From an uncultured Campylobacter sp. (lineage in GTDB: Bacteria; Campylobacterota; Campylobacteria; Campylobacterales; Campylobacteraceae), in assembly GCF_938031315.1 (NCBI RefSeq), contig NZ_CALHHT010000177.1:1-5651 (forward strand): a stretch of DNA of 5,651 nt, written 5' to 3'. The position numbers and the translations under genes are program-made. Each line of letters opens with the position of its first letter. Position 1 is the first letter of the stretch. Of the stretch, positions 1-5,356 are shown piece after piece. The notes under the pieces are model-generated. The model was not told the DNA's origin, did not search any database, and was given only the letters and a program-made list of their open reading frames with translations.

Positions 1-316
1 CGGCGAGAGAGTTTAGCTTTAGGCGGTTTCTGATGAGCGCGGGATTTTGCATAAATTTTGCCGTCTGCTCCTCGCCGTAGAGCGAAATTTTGTGCGCGTC
101 AAATCCGTCAAACGCCGCTCGCATCGCCTCGCGCTTAAGCAGCACCGCATGCCATGAGATGCCAGCCTGAAAGCCCTCGAGCACAATGAGTTCGAAAAAT
201 TTCGCATCGTCCTTTATGAGCTTGCCCCACTCCTCGTCGTGATATACGCGCTCCAGATCGCTTTTCTCCGCCCAATCGCAGCGGATTCTTTGCGCGCTCG
301 CCGCAGAATTTTTCAA
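1..316 (-). CDS. tag: DNA-3-methyladenine glycosylase I, N-terminal part (cut by window edge)
   Basis: Base-excision repair enzyme that removes 3-methyladenine from alkylated DNA in the cytoplasm. Reading leftwards from a TTG at 316-314 gives 105 codons open to the window edge; E. coli Tag is about 187 residues, so the C-terminal part lies outside. The translation carries the family's N-terminal signature: RCDW with Cys13, then YHDEEWG with His26 (equivalents of the Tag zinc ligands Cys4 and His17), FFELIVLEGFQAGISW with Glu47 at the position of the catalytic Glu38, and the base-pocket Trp55. The start is set by AAGGAG six bases upstream and an in-frame TGA two codons before the TTG; no ATG lies between. 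A GTG at 323 is in another frame and abuts the Shine-Dalgarno, so it is not the start. It lies 48 bp after the membrane-protein gene with no terminator visible, so co-transcription is likely. The two remaining zinc ligands would be beyond the window. Confidence 0.93.
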   Translation of the reverse strand, partial: MKNSAASAQRIRCDWAEKSDLERVYHDEEWGKLIKDDAKFFELIVLEGFQAGISWHAVLLKREAMRAAFDGFDAHKISLYGEEQTAKFMQNPALIRNRLKLNSLA

Positions 317-364
317 ATTTCACTCCTTGCGCTAAATTTTAAAAATCGTAGCAGATATGTAAAT

Positions 365-964
365 TTACATCTCCTCTATTTTGTCTATGCTATGCCACGC
401 GACGATCAGAAGCGCTCCTGTTATCACGCTGAATGCGGTATCGATATAGTAGATCGCGTCGTGTTTTGTAGCCCCCAATGCCACTATTGCTATGCTAGAA
501 ACTACAGAGGCGACGAAACACAGAGCGTAAATTTTAAAAAGCGGTTTTTGCGTGATTTTAGCAAGCTTAAAATTTAAAATCATCCAGCAGACCATACAAA
601 AGACCAACGAAATGAATAAGCCGATAACAAACAAAATAAACATGTATTGTTCCGCTTCGTAAACTGTAGCTAGCACGAAAAATATCGCAACCGCTATGCT
701 GCTCGTCCAATAAAGCGTAAAAAACAGGATGAGACGTGCTCTGCACAGGGGCTGAAGCTTTTTAAGCGCTCTGTAAAAATACATAAGCGTAATTACGACT
801 AGCGCCGTCGTCGGGCCGCTGCTTTTATTTTGTAACTGCGGAAAAAAGTCCGAGGCATAAGGTAGTAGCATCGTAAAGAGCATAAATGCCGCCGCACTCA
901 TTCCTTCGGCTTTCGCCTTTTCGATGATCTGCTTTCTGCCTTCATCGGTTATATTTTCTTGCAT
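365..964 (-). CDS. Multi-pass inner-membrane protein of unknown function
   Basis: A 199-residue protein I do not recognise. After a charged N-terminus of about 20 residues (Glu/Lys-rich) it has five or six hydrophobic stretches, roughly residues 22-38, 51-66, 77-101, 107-130, 144-164 and 170-190. It ends in a short charged tail, DKIEEM. Lys/Arg-rich loops lie between the second and third segments (about 65-78) and around 132-144, which suggests these face the cytoplasm. No enzyme, transporter or signature motif is visible. The ATG at 964-962 is preceded by AAGG with seven bases of spacing, and a TATAAT lies 37 bp upstream of the ATG. tag follows 48 bp downstream on the same strand, so the two probably form an operon, but this does not reveal function. 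Gene reality is well supported by length, RBS and promoter; function is unknown. Confidence 0.8.
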   Translation of the reverse strand: MQENITDEGRKQIIEKAKAEGMSAAAFMLFTMLLPYASDFFPQLQNKSSGPTTALVVITLMYFYRALKKLQPLCRARLILFFTLYWTSSIAVAIFFVLATVYEAEQYMFILFVIGLFISLVFCMVCWMILNFKLAKITQKPLFKIYALCFVASVVSSIAIVALGATKHDAIYYIDTAFSVITGALLIVAWHSIDKIEEM

Positions 965-1000
965 TTTTGAGCCTTGAAAAAAGTTTTTATTTTCTGGGAA

Positions 1001-1006
1001 ATTATA
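1001..1006 (-). promoter_or_regulatory. -10 element for the membrane protein-tag operon
   Basis: On the minus strand a perfect TATAAT sits in the context TTTTTATATAATTTCCC, predicting transcription from about position 994 and a leader of about 30 nt before the ATG at 964. A T-rich run precedes it, as is usual for Campylobacter sigma-70 promoters, and no -35 hexamer is evident. Called from position and motif only. Confidence 0.5.
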
Positions 1007-1218
1007 TAAAAACGTAGTTAAATTTTGATTGAAAACGTGGCGAAATCGAGCTTTAAACGGCGGCGTATTTATGATTGCGGGCTGCGAAATTTAAAACAAA
1101 ACATCGCGAATTAAAATTTAAAATTAAGTCTAAATTTAAGCCGTAATGCAAATTTAATTAAAATTTGAATGCAAAATTTAAAGGCAAAATATCGCGAGAT
1201 GATTTTACGAGTTTTCTA
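1007..1218. other. AT-rich intergenic spacer with no recognisable gene
   Basis: No convincing gene on either strand. The stretch is dominated by AAATTT/AAATTTTAAA words. It includes a perfect 7-bp inverted repeat, CAAATTT (1149-1155) and AAATTTG (1161-1167), around a 5-nt loop, and two copies of ATCGCGA in A-rich context near 1103 and 1190. Such AT palindromes are expected by chance in this composition, so I assign no function. Together with the repeat next to it, it separates the proA transcript from the membrane protein-tag promoter. Confidence 0.5.
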
Positions 1219-1335
1219 CTTCGCAAGCTCGCAGTTGTAAGCAAAAGAAGCAAAATTTAGCGTGCGCTAGGCATATAGTCTGCGGAGCGTAAAATTTTGC
1301 GTTCTGCTTGCAGTTGCGAGTGTAACGAAGCGAAG
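1219..1335. repeat. Long imperfect palindrome, copy B of a repeat also found at 5543-5594
   Basis: Three nested sets of arms fold into one long hairpin. Outer: CTTCGC (1219-1224) with GCGAAG (1330-1335). Middle: 16-nt arms at 1228-1243 and 1305-1320, pairing throughout except for three G-U wobbles when read as RNA. Inner: GCAAAATTT (1250-1258) with AAATTTTGC (1292-1300). The centre reads GCTAGGCATATAGTCTGC, which aligns in the same orientation with GCTAGACAAAATAGTCTGC in the copy at the right end of the window. No ORF with an RBS lies inside. It sits downstream of proA and could act as a second transcript barrier, but two copies of one core fit a dispersed REP/MITE-like element better. Confidence 0.65.
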
Positions 1336-1370
1336 GCGGTTTGTCGCAGATTTAAAATTTCAAATCTTTC

Positions 1371-1400
1371 TCAAAAGCGCTCGCAAGACGAGCCTTTTGA
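1371..1400 (-). terminator. Stem-loop after proA, probable terminator
   Basis: Arms TCAAAAGCGCTCG (1371-1383) and CGAGCCTTTTGA (1389-1400) form a 12-bp stem with one bulged base (C1378) and a CAAGA loop. It begins 13 nt after the proA stop. On the minus strand the stem is followed by GAAAGATTTGAAATTT, which has no clean T-run, so it may protect the mRNA 3' end or be an inefficient terminator. Confidence 0.5.
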
Positions 1401-1413
1401 AAAAGACGAGCCG

Positions 1414-2673
1414 CTAACGAATTTGCCCACCTCCGCGGACGATGTATTTATAGGTCGTAAGCTCCCTCACCCCCATCGGCCCTCTGGCGTGCAGCTTTTG
1501 CGTGCTGATGCCGATCTCGCCGCCGAATCCAAACTCGCTACCGTCGCTAAAGCGCGTCGAGGCGTTGGCGTAGACGACCGCGCTGCCGACTTCGTTTAAA
1601 AACCGCTCGATGTTTGCGTAGTTTTCACTCAAAATCGCGTCTGAATGCCCGCTAGAATGCGCGTTTATAAAGCTGATCGCCTCATCCGTATCTCGCACGG
1701 CGCGCACGGCCAAAACGAGATCCAAAAACTCCGCGCCAAAGTCGCTCTCGCTAGCCGTTTTGACGTTTTTTGCGCCTCGCAGCCCCGTCTTGCACGCGCC
1801 TAACAGCTGCTCGCTTACGCGAAACTCGACCTCCGGCATCTCGCGCACAAGCCCCGGTAAAATTTTGCCCGCCACGCGCTCGTGCAAAAGTACGCACTCA
1901 ACGGCGTTGCAGACGCTTGGGCGCTGGGTTTTGGCGTTTTTGATTATCTTCGCGGCCTCGCTCAAATTTGCGCTCTCATCGACGAATATGTGGCACACCC
2001 CCGCGCCCGTCATGATGATCGGCACGGTCGCGTTTTGCGCGATAAAATCTTTTAAGCTCTTGCCGCCGCGCGGTATCAAAACGTCGATATACTCGCTCAT
2101 TTTCGCCATTTGCGCCACTACTTCGCGTTCAGCGCTCTCCACGAGCTGCACTGCGCCCGTCGGTAAGCCGAATTTCGCCCCCGCTTCGTTAAATAAATTT
2201 ACTAAAAAAATGTTTGAATTTAGCGCACTAGCACTGCCTCGCAGGATCGCTGCATTGCCGCTTTTTAGCGCCAGAGCCGCCGCGTCGATGCTGACGTTTG
2301 GGCGGCTTTCGTAGATGATACCAAGTACCCCCAGCGGCACGCGAACGCGGCTGATTTGCATGCCGTTTGGATGGCTCCAGCCGCCTAGATTTTCGCCCAC
2401 GACCTCGGCGAAGCCCGCCACCTCGCGCACGCCCTGCGCCATAGCCTCGATACGGGCGCCCGTTAGCCTTAGGCGGTCTAGCAATGCCGCGCTAAGGCCC
2501 GATTTCTCGCCGCTTGCAAGGTCTTTGGCGTTTGCCTCTTTTATCGCGTCCTTTTGCGCGAGCAGCTCGTCCGACACGGCGTTTAAAATTTCAAATTTAG
2601 CCTTGCTACCAAGCCTCAAAAGCTCGCCGCAAGCGGCCTTTGCGCGCTTACAGATATCTAAAATTTCGTTCAT
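1414..2673 (-). CDS. proA: Gamma-glutamyl phosphate reductase
   Basis: Second enzyme of proline biosynthesis: NADPH-dependent reduction of gamma-glutamyl phosphate, made by ProB, to glutamate-5-semialdehyde, which cyclises to pyrroline-5-carboxylate. Cytoplasmic, aldehyde-dehydrogenase superfamily. The 419 residues match the family length (417 in E. coli). Family landmarks in order are GVLGIIYESRPNVSIDAAAL (about 115-134, cofactor domain), LKSGNAAILRG (136-146), VLIPRGGKSL (198-207) and the active-site segment RPSVCNAVEC with catalytic Cys255. Near the C-terminus come SGHSDAIL (341-348), FGFGGEIGIST (381-391) and HARGPMGVRELTTYKY. The ATG at 2673-2671 has AAGGAG five bases upstream. That Shine-Dalgarno overlaps the stop codon of the Abi-like gene, so proA is probably read from the same message and may be translationally coupled to it. 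G+C is visibly high (60% in one 60-bp line counted). No frameshift or missing residue is seen. Confidence 0.97.
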   Translation of the reverse strand: MNEILDICKRAKAACGELLRLGSKAKFEILNAVSDELLAQKDAIKEANAKDLASGEKSGLSAALLDRLRLTGARIEAMAQGVREVAGFAEVVGENLGGWSHPNGMQISRVRVPLGVLGIIYESRPNVSIDAAALALKSGNAAILRGSASALNSNIFLVNLFNEAGAKFGLPTGAVQLVESAEREVVAQMAKMSEYIDVLIPRGGKSLKDFIAQNATVPIIMTGAGVCHIFVDESANLSEAAKIIKNAKTQRPSVCNAVECVLLHERVAGKILPGLVREMPEVEFRVSEQLLGACKTGLRGAKNVKTASESDFGAEFLDLVLAVRAVRDTDEAISFINAHSSGHSDAILSENYANIERFLNEVGSAVVYANASTRFSDGSEFGFGGEIGISTQKLHARGPMGVRELTTYKYIVRGGGQIR

Positions 2674-2685
2674 TTTCGCTCCTTA
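2674..2685 (-). promoter_or_regulatory. proA ribosome binding site overlapping the upstream stop codon
   Basis: On the minus strand the text is TAAGGAG, five bases, ATG. The TAA (2685-2683) ending the Abi-like gene supplies the first bases of the AAGGAG Shine-Dalgarno (2684-2679). Only 9 nt separate the stop from the proA ATG, so ribosomes finishing the upstream gene would reach the proA start, consistent with translational coupling or reinitiation. Confidence 0.8.
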
Positions 2686-3438
2686 ATCATATTTATATTT
2701 TAAGTTTACCATATGGTTTAAATTTGATATATTTTTAAATGCATCATTTAGGTTAAACCCCAGTCGTAATAGCAAAATTTCAATATTTACAGTTATTGAT
2801 TTTGCTTTTGTTTTTGGCGGATTATTGTGAAAGATATCATTGCGTGCCTTACGAATCATAGAAAATACATTTAAAAGACTATTTTTTGTGCCGTATTCTG
2901 GCAACTTTTGCCCCTTGTATTCGCACACGCTTGCAAAAATATCTCTGAAATCGCTCCAATTCGAGCCTATGACGTTTTGCAAATCACCTAGCGTAAATAA
3001 ATCAAGCACCTCAAAGCTATTCATTTGCTCTGTTAGATTAACCTTTTTGGTCTGCGCTATGTGGGCAGCTTGTTTTATTAGCTTCGCATTTTTTCCGTAT
3101 AAAAACCAGTCGTCGGCGTTAGAATTTGAACTATAAATTTCAGATAGTACTAGTGCAACTTTAGAACGCAATGCCGTTTCAAAAATATGGATGATTAAAA
3201 ACATTTCGTGGTGCGATTTTATGCGTTTATTATAGATTGAAATGACTAAATCAAAGATGTCAACATTATTTTTGGCATATTTTTTAATAATGACGGCAGC
3301 TTCTTTGCAAGCACCCAACAAATATTTATTATGAAGCAGTGCAATAGAATTTTTAAGTTTACCGAAGCCCGGCATTTTCGTTGCATCACAGTCTAAGTTT
3401 TCACATAGTTTTTTACAGATTACACTTTCAAGATACAT
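2683..3438 (-). CDS. Abi_2-like HEPN abortive-infection protein, probable RNase toxin
   Basis: A 251-residue protein that I read as a member of the Abi_2/AbiD-AbiF-type HEPN group by pattern, not by a search. The middle segment, about residues 76-112, has the typical helix with a conserved ETALRSKVALVLSEIY block ending in DDWF. Next come the Phe/Leu-rich SFEVLDLFTLGDL (141-153) and a W-x-x-F-R-x-I-F element (161-168). The helix IRKARNDIFHNNP (195-207) contains R199-N200 and H204, the RNxxxH catalytic motif of HEPN RNases. The family role is to cleave RNA and halt growth on phage infection. The N-terminal 70 residues match nothing I know. There is no signal peptide or membrane segment. Lines counted are 27-42% G+C against about 60% for part of proA, pointing to acquisition. 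The ATG at 3438 has only a weak A-rich RBS; overlapping -10-like hexamers lie 14-22 bp upstream. A structured RNA locus adjoins it upstream and proA follows by 9 nt. Confidence 0.8.
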   Translation of the reverse strand: MYLESVICKKLCENLDCDATKMPGFGKLKNSIALLHNKYLLGACKEAAVIIKKYAKNNVDIFDLVISIYNKRIKSHHEMFLIIHIFETALRSKVALVLSEIYSSNSNADDWFLYGKNAKLIKQAAHIAQTKKVNLTEQMNSFEVLDLFTLGDLQNVIGSNWSDFRDIFASVCEYKGQKLPEYGTKNSLLNVFSMIRKARNDIFHNNPPKTKAKSITVNIEILLLRLGFNLNDAFKNISNLNHMVNLKYKYD

Positions 3439-3450
3439 TTAATCATCTTT

Positions 3451-3459
3451 TGTTATAAT
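3451..3459 (+). promoter_or_regulatory. Extended -10 promoter driving the structured RNA
   Basis: TGTTATAAT is a perfect TGnTATAAT extended -10, preceded by a short T-run (CATCTT). This is close to the Campylobacter sigma-70 consensus. With the usual six-base spacing, transcription would begin at A3466, the first paired base of the structured RNA. It points away from the Abi-like gene. Confidence 0.6.
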
Positions 3460-3460
3460 A
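3452..3460 (-). promoter_or_regulatory. Possible -10 for the Abi-like gene, overlapping the divergent promoter
   Basis: The same bases read on the minus strand as CTATTATAAC, offering TATTAT (3460-3455) or TATAAC (3457-3452) as a weaker -10, with starts near 3445-3448 and a leader under 11 nt. The two promoters would share their -10 bases, so polymerase could occupy only one at a time. No -35 or extended TGn is seen on this strand, and the gene could instead be read from further upstream. Confidence 0.3.
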
Positions 3461-3554
3461 GTACCAATTTGGAGGTCTCATCGCTATGAATTAAGCGAGT
3501 ATCCGAAAGGAAAGACACTCCAAATTCTATATTTTCATTCAAAATTTCACTCAT
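3453..3554 (-). CDS. Possible 33-codon small ORF upstream of the Abi-like gene
   Basis: ATG at 3554-3552 with AAGGA six bases upstream, reading MSEILNENIEFGVSFL and onward to a TAA at 3455-3453, 14 nt before the Abi-like ATG. The good RBS and position are the only support; the peptide resembles nothing I know. It lies directly across the structured RNA on the opposite strand, so the two calls compete, and the base pairing there is more striking than the coding signal. It could be a leader peptide or chance. Confidence 0.22.
   Translation of the reverse strand: MSEILNENIEFGVSFLSDTRLIHSDETSKLVLL
3466..3526 (+). ncRNA. Compact three-way-junction RNA beside the Abi-like gene, candidate RNA antitoxin
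   Basis: The 61 nt fold almost completely. P1: AATTTGGAG (3466-3474) pairs perfectly with CTCCAAATT (3518-3526) and, past a single bulged A3517, GTCT (3475-3478) pairs with AGAC (3513-3516), making 13 bp. P2: TCGCT (3481-3485) with AGCGA (3494-3498) around an 8-nt loop. P3: TCC with GGA closing a GAAA tetraloop (3502-3511). The plus strand is preferred because the perfect extended -10 would start transcription at A3466 and because the P3 loop is GNRA on that strand only. A U-rich CTATATTTTC follows P1 and could end the transcript. Both strands can fold, so a leader of the Abi-like mRNA remains possible. RNAs are known next to AbiF-type genes, where they act as antitoxins; I cannot confirm this RNA matches that family. 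Confidence 0.55.
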
Positions 3555-3568
3555 TTTGTTTCCTTGAC

Positions 3569-3661
3569 TTATAAAAAATCGCAAGCTACGCGGGCTAGCC
3601 TAGCAAAGAATATCGCCACTGCCGTACTTGTGGCGGTATTGTAAAGTATGCTTTTATTCAT
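3569..3661 (-). CDS. Possible 30-codon small ORF, doubtful
   Basis: ATG at 3661-3659 to TAA at 3571-3569, starting MNKSILYN and continuing with a mildly hydrophobic stretch (TAVAIFFARLARVACDFL). The RBS is poor: a GAG only three bases away, and GGGAG about 14 bases away. Reading back in frame, a TAG interrupts a longer open stretch, so it could be the tail of a decayed gene. It contains the stem-loop at 3609-3640. Kept only as a low-confidence candidate in an otherwise empty stretch. Confidence 0.15.
   Translation of the reverse strand: MNKSILYNTATSTAVAIFFARLARVACDFL
3609..3640. other. Stem-loop, 11 bp
   Basis: AATATCGCCAC (3609-3619) pairs with GTGGCGGTATT (3630-3640), with one G-U wobble on the plus strand and a 10-nt loop. 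No T-run follows immediately on either strand, so it is not a classical terminator. It could block read-through towards the Abi-like gene or end a plus-strand transcript starting at 3466. Confidence 0.4.
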
Positions 3662-3797
3662 TTTCTCAAAGATTTCTCCCTATGCTGTAAATTTACTATC
3701 AGCCAAACTCATGCCATAAATCCCTTCTTTAGCTATTTCTCGGCATTACGCCCAACCTTCTCATTCTAATTCGCGCATAGTGCTTTTACGTAATCCA

Positions 3798-4067
3798 CTA
3801 GCTATAATATCCGCGCAGCCCAAGAACGTCTAGCTCGCCGTTTTTATCGGTGTCCAGCTCATCAAATTCTGCCGTCTACGCCGCGCCTTGCGCCGTAAAT
3901 TTTAGCTTGATATTCTTTGGGGGTACCGCTTTCTCCCACTCGGTGCGGTTTAGCGTGCCGCCTTGATCCTCGTCGTTAGCCTCTATAAAAATTCTAGCAG
4001 GATTTGCCTCTTTGCACGCCCAAGCTGCACCCGTCAAAAGTAGCGCAAAAAATATAATCTTTTTTAT
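3798..4067 (-). pseudogene. Decayed EF-hand secreted protein or lipoprotein
   Basis: A 90-codon frame with several lesions. It opens with ATA (4067-4065) exactly where a start belongs: AGAGGG lies five bases upstream and a signal peptide follows (KKIIFFALLLTGAAWACKE), suggesting ATG mutated to ATA. Cys18 could be a poor lipobox cysteine. An intact 12-residue EF-hand loop, DEDQGGTLNRTE (32-43), binds Ca2+ in related proteins. A TAG then interrupts codon 64. Beyond it the frame continues meaningfully with FDELDTDKNGELD, a second EF-hand loop whose 12th position is Gly rather than Glu, then ends at TAG (3800-3798). The frame is also open upstream to an ATG at 4151 inside proB, but that extension has no Shine-Dalgarno and would bury the signal peptide, so I reject it. 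The start lies 46 nt after the proB stop, so it was probably the downstream gene of the proB operon. A one-loop 63-residue product is not excluded. Confidence 0.65.
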
Positions 4068-4113
4068 CTTCGCCCTCTGTTTAAAATTTAAACGCGCGAA
4101 CACGGCTAAAATT

Positions 4114-5235
4114 TCATTGTAGCGCGATATTATCCGCATGTATCGCGTCATCGTCGCTTTTGTAGCCTAAAGCCTGCTCTATCTCATCGCTTTTTACGCC
4201 CGCTATGCGCGCAAGCTCGCAGCTTGAATAGTTGCTAATGCCGTGCGCCAGCAGCTTGCCGTCGGTCGCGCAGACGTTTACGATCTCGCCGCGCTCAAAC
4301 TCGCCGCGCACCTCGGTAATTCCGACCGCAAGCAGGCTTTTGCCCGATTTTATCGCCTCTGCCGCCCCCGCGTCGATAATCACCGCGCCTTTGCTGATCG
4401 CGCCGTATGCGAGCCAGTATTTACGCGAGCTAAGCCGCACCGCGCCCGCGCTAAAGAGGGTGCCGACCTCCTCGCCTGCCGCTATTTTAAGCAAAATTCC
4501 GTCCGTACGCCCGTTTGCGATGATCAGGCTCGTTCCGATCTGATTTGCCATTTGCGCCGCCGCGATCTTGGTCGCCATGCCGCCCGTGCCGAATTTACTG
4601 CCCTCGCCGCCTGCCATTTTGACGACGCGCTCGTCGATTTTTTCGATAAAGCTTAAAAGTTTCGCGTCCGCATGCTCGCTCGGATTTTTGTCGTACAGCC
4701 CGTCGATATCGCTTAAAATCACGAGCAGATCAGCATCGATTAGCCCCGCAACGAGCGCGCTTAGCGTGTCGTTGTCGCCCACTTTCAGTTCATCTGCTAC
4801 GACGGGATCGTTTTCGTTGATGATCGGTACGATGCCGCGCGAGAGTAGCTCCGCGCAGACGTTTCGCACGCTAAGATAGCGCACTCTGTCGCTAAAATCG
4901 CCTCGGCTTAACAGCAGCTGCGCGATAATGCGGTCATGCGCCCAAAATAGCCGCTCGTAAAGATGCATCAGCGCGACCTGTCCGACCGCCGCTAGAGCCT
5001 GCTTGCGGCTTAAAATTTTGGGTCTTTGTGCGATGCCTAGCAGCCCCATGCCCGCGCCCACGGCGCCCGAGCTTACCAAAGCCACGCAAAAGCCCGCATC
5101 TTTTAGCTTGCAAATTTGCGCGACTAGACTTTTGATGAGCCGCTCATTTAGCGAACCGTCTGCATTGGTAAGCGTTGAGGTACCGATTTTTACGACGATA
5201 CGTTTTGCGCCGCCCAGAAGCTCTTTTCTACCCAT
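4114..5235 (-). CDS. proB: Glutamate 5-kinase with C-terminal PUA domain
   Basis: First step of proline synthesis: ATP-dependent phosphorylation of L-glutamate to gamma-glutamyl phosphate, handed to ProA; normally feedback-inhibited by proline. The 373 residues match the two-domain form (367 in E. coli). The amino-acid-kinase domain occupies about 10-262: VVKIGTSTLT (14-23, phosphate loop), VALVSSGAVGAG (51-62), QLLLSRGDFSDR (106-117), IINENDPV (138-145) and KVGDNDTLSALVAG (151-164, glutamate and metal binding). LSDIDGLYDKNP (174-185) and GTGGMATKIAAA (217-228, nucleotide side) complete it. The PUA domain spans about 275-365, with GAVIIDAGAAEAI, RGEIVNV and LLAHGISNYSS. The ATG at 5235 has GGAG six bases upstream, and a TATAAT stands 24 bp before it. 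All landmarks are present, with no truncation. It is separated from proA by about 1.4 kb of foreign-looking and decayed DNA. Confidence 0.97.
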   Translation of the reverse strand: MGRKELLGGAKRIVVKIGTSTLTNADGSLNERLIKSLVAQICKLKDAGFCVALVSSGAVGAGMGLLGIAQRPKILSRKQALAAVGQVALMHLYERLFWAHDRIIAQLLLSRGDFSDRVRYLSVRNVCAELLSRGIVPIINENDPVVADELKVGDNDTLSALVAGLIDADLLVILSDIDGLYDKNPSEHADAKLLSFIEKIDERVVKMAGGEGSKFGTGGMATKIAAAQMANQIGTSLIIANGRTDGILLKIAAGEEVGTLFSAGAVRLSSRKYWLAYGAISKGAVIIDAGAAEAIKSGKSLLAVGITEVRGEFERGEIVNVCATDGKLLAHGISNYSSCELARIAGVKSDEIEQALGYKSDDDAIHADNIALQ

Positions 5236-5258
5236 TTTCCGCTCCGAAATTTTTGAAA

Positions 5259-5264
5259 ATTATA
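5259..5264 (-). promoter_or_regulatory. -10 element of the proB promoter
   Basis: Minus-strand TATAAT in TTTTCGATATAATTTTC, predicting a start near 5252 and a leader of about 17 nt that contains the GGAG Shine-Dalgarno of proB. The upstream DNA is T-rich; no -35 is evident. Confidence 0.5.
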
Positions 5265-5356
5265 TCGAAAACGGCTTATTTTAAATTTTATGTTTTGAGC
5301 TGTGCGCGGTGCACTTTTGGCTAAAATTTCTAAAACAGTTCTCTTTTTTTCTAAGT

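Larger units (their letters stand above)
3527..3797. other. Stretch without a credible gene between the structured RNA and the EF-hand remnant
   Basis: Apart from the two doubtful small ORFs I see no gene. The stretch contains GGGCTAGCCTAGC, an overlapping pair of palindromes (3592-3604), the stem-loop at 3609-3640, and a minus-strand frame near 3660-3780 broken by several stops. It looks like degraded or regulatory DNA at the edge of the presumed insertion. Confidence 0.5.

Noticed and set aside
135..323. Minus-strand ORF starting GTG at 323 over the tag region
   Set aside because: Different frame from the convincing Tag translation, and its GTG touches the Shine-Dalgarno.
239..577. Plus-strand 112-codon ORF
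   Set aside because: Shadow of tag and the membrane-protein gene; no RBS and no family resemblance.
1141..1200. Short AAATTT-type inverted repeats as regulatory sites
   Set aside because: Such words occur throughout the AT-rich spacers of this genome and carry no specificity.
1760..2686. Plus-strand ORFs opposite proA
   Set aside because: Antisense shadows created by the GC-rich codon usage of proA.
3466..3526. Hammerhead ribozyme or retron msr RNA
   Set aside because: A GAAA is present, but the hammerhead CUGAUGA core is missing, and there is no reverse transcriptase gene nearby.
3660..3780. Minus-strand stretch reading REIAKEGIYGMSLADSKFTA before a TAG, as a possible decayed gene
   Set aside because: Several stops in about 70 codons is what random sequence gives, and I recognise no family.
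3876..4151. EF-hand ORF starting at ATG 4151 as an intact 91-residue protein
   Set aside because: That start lies inside proB, has no Shine-Dalgarno, and would put about 28 extra residues ahead of the signal peptide. The RBS points to the ATA at 4067.
4232..5284. Plus-strand ORFs opposite proB
   Set aside because: Antisense shadows of proB; no RBS or recognisable domains.
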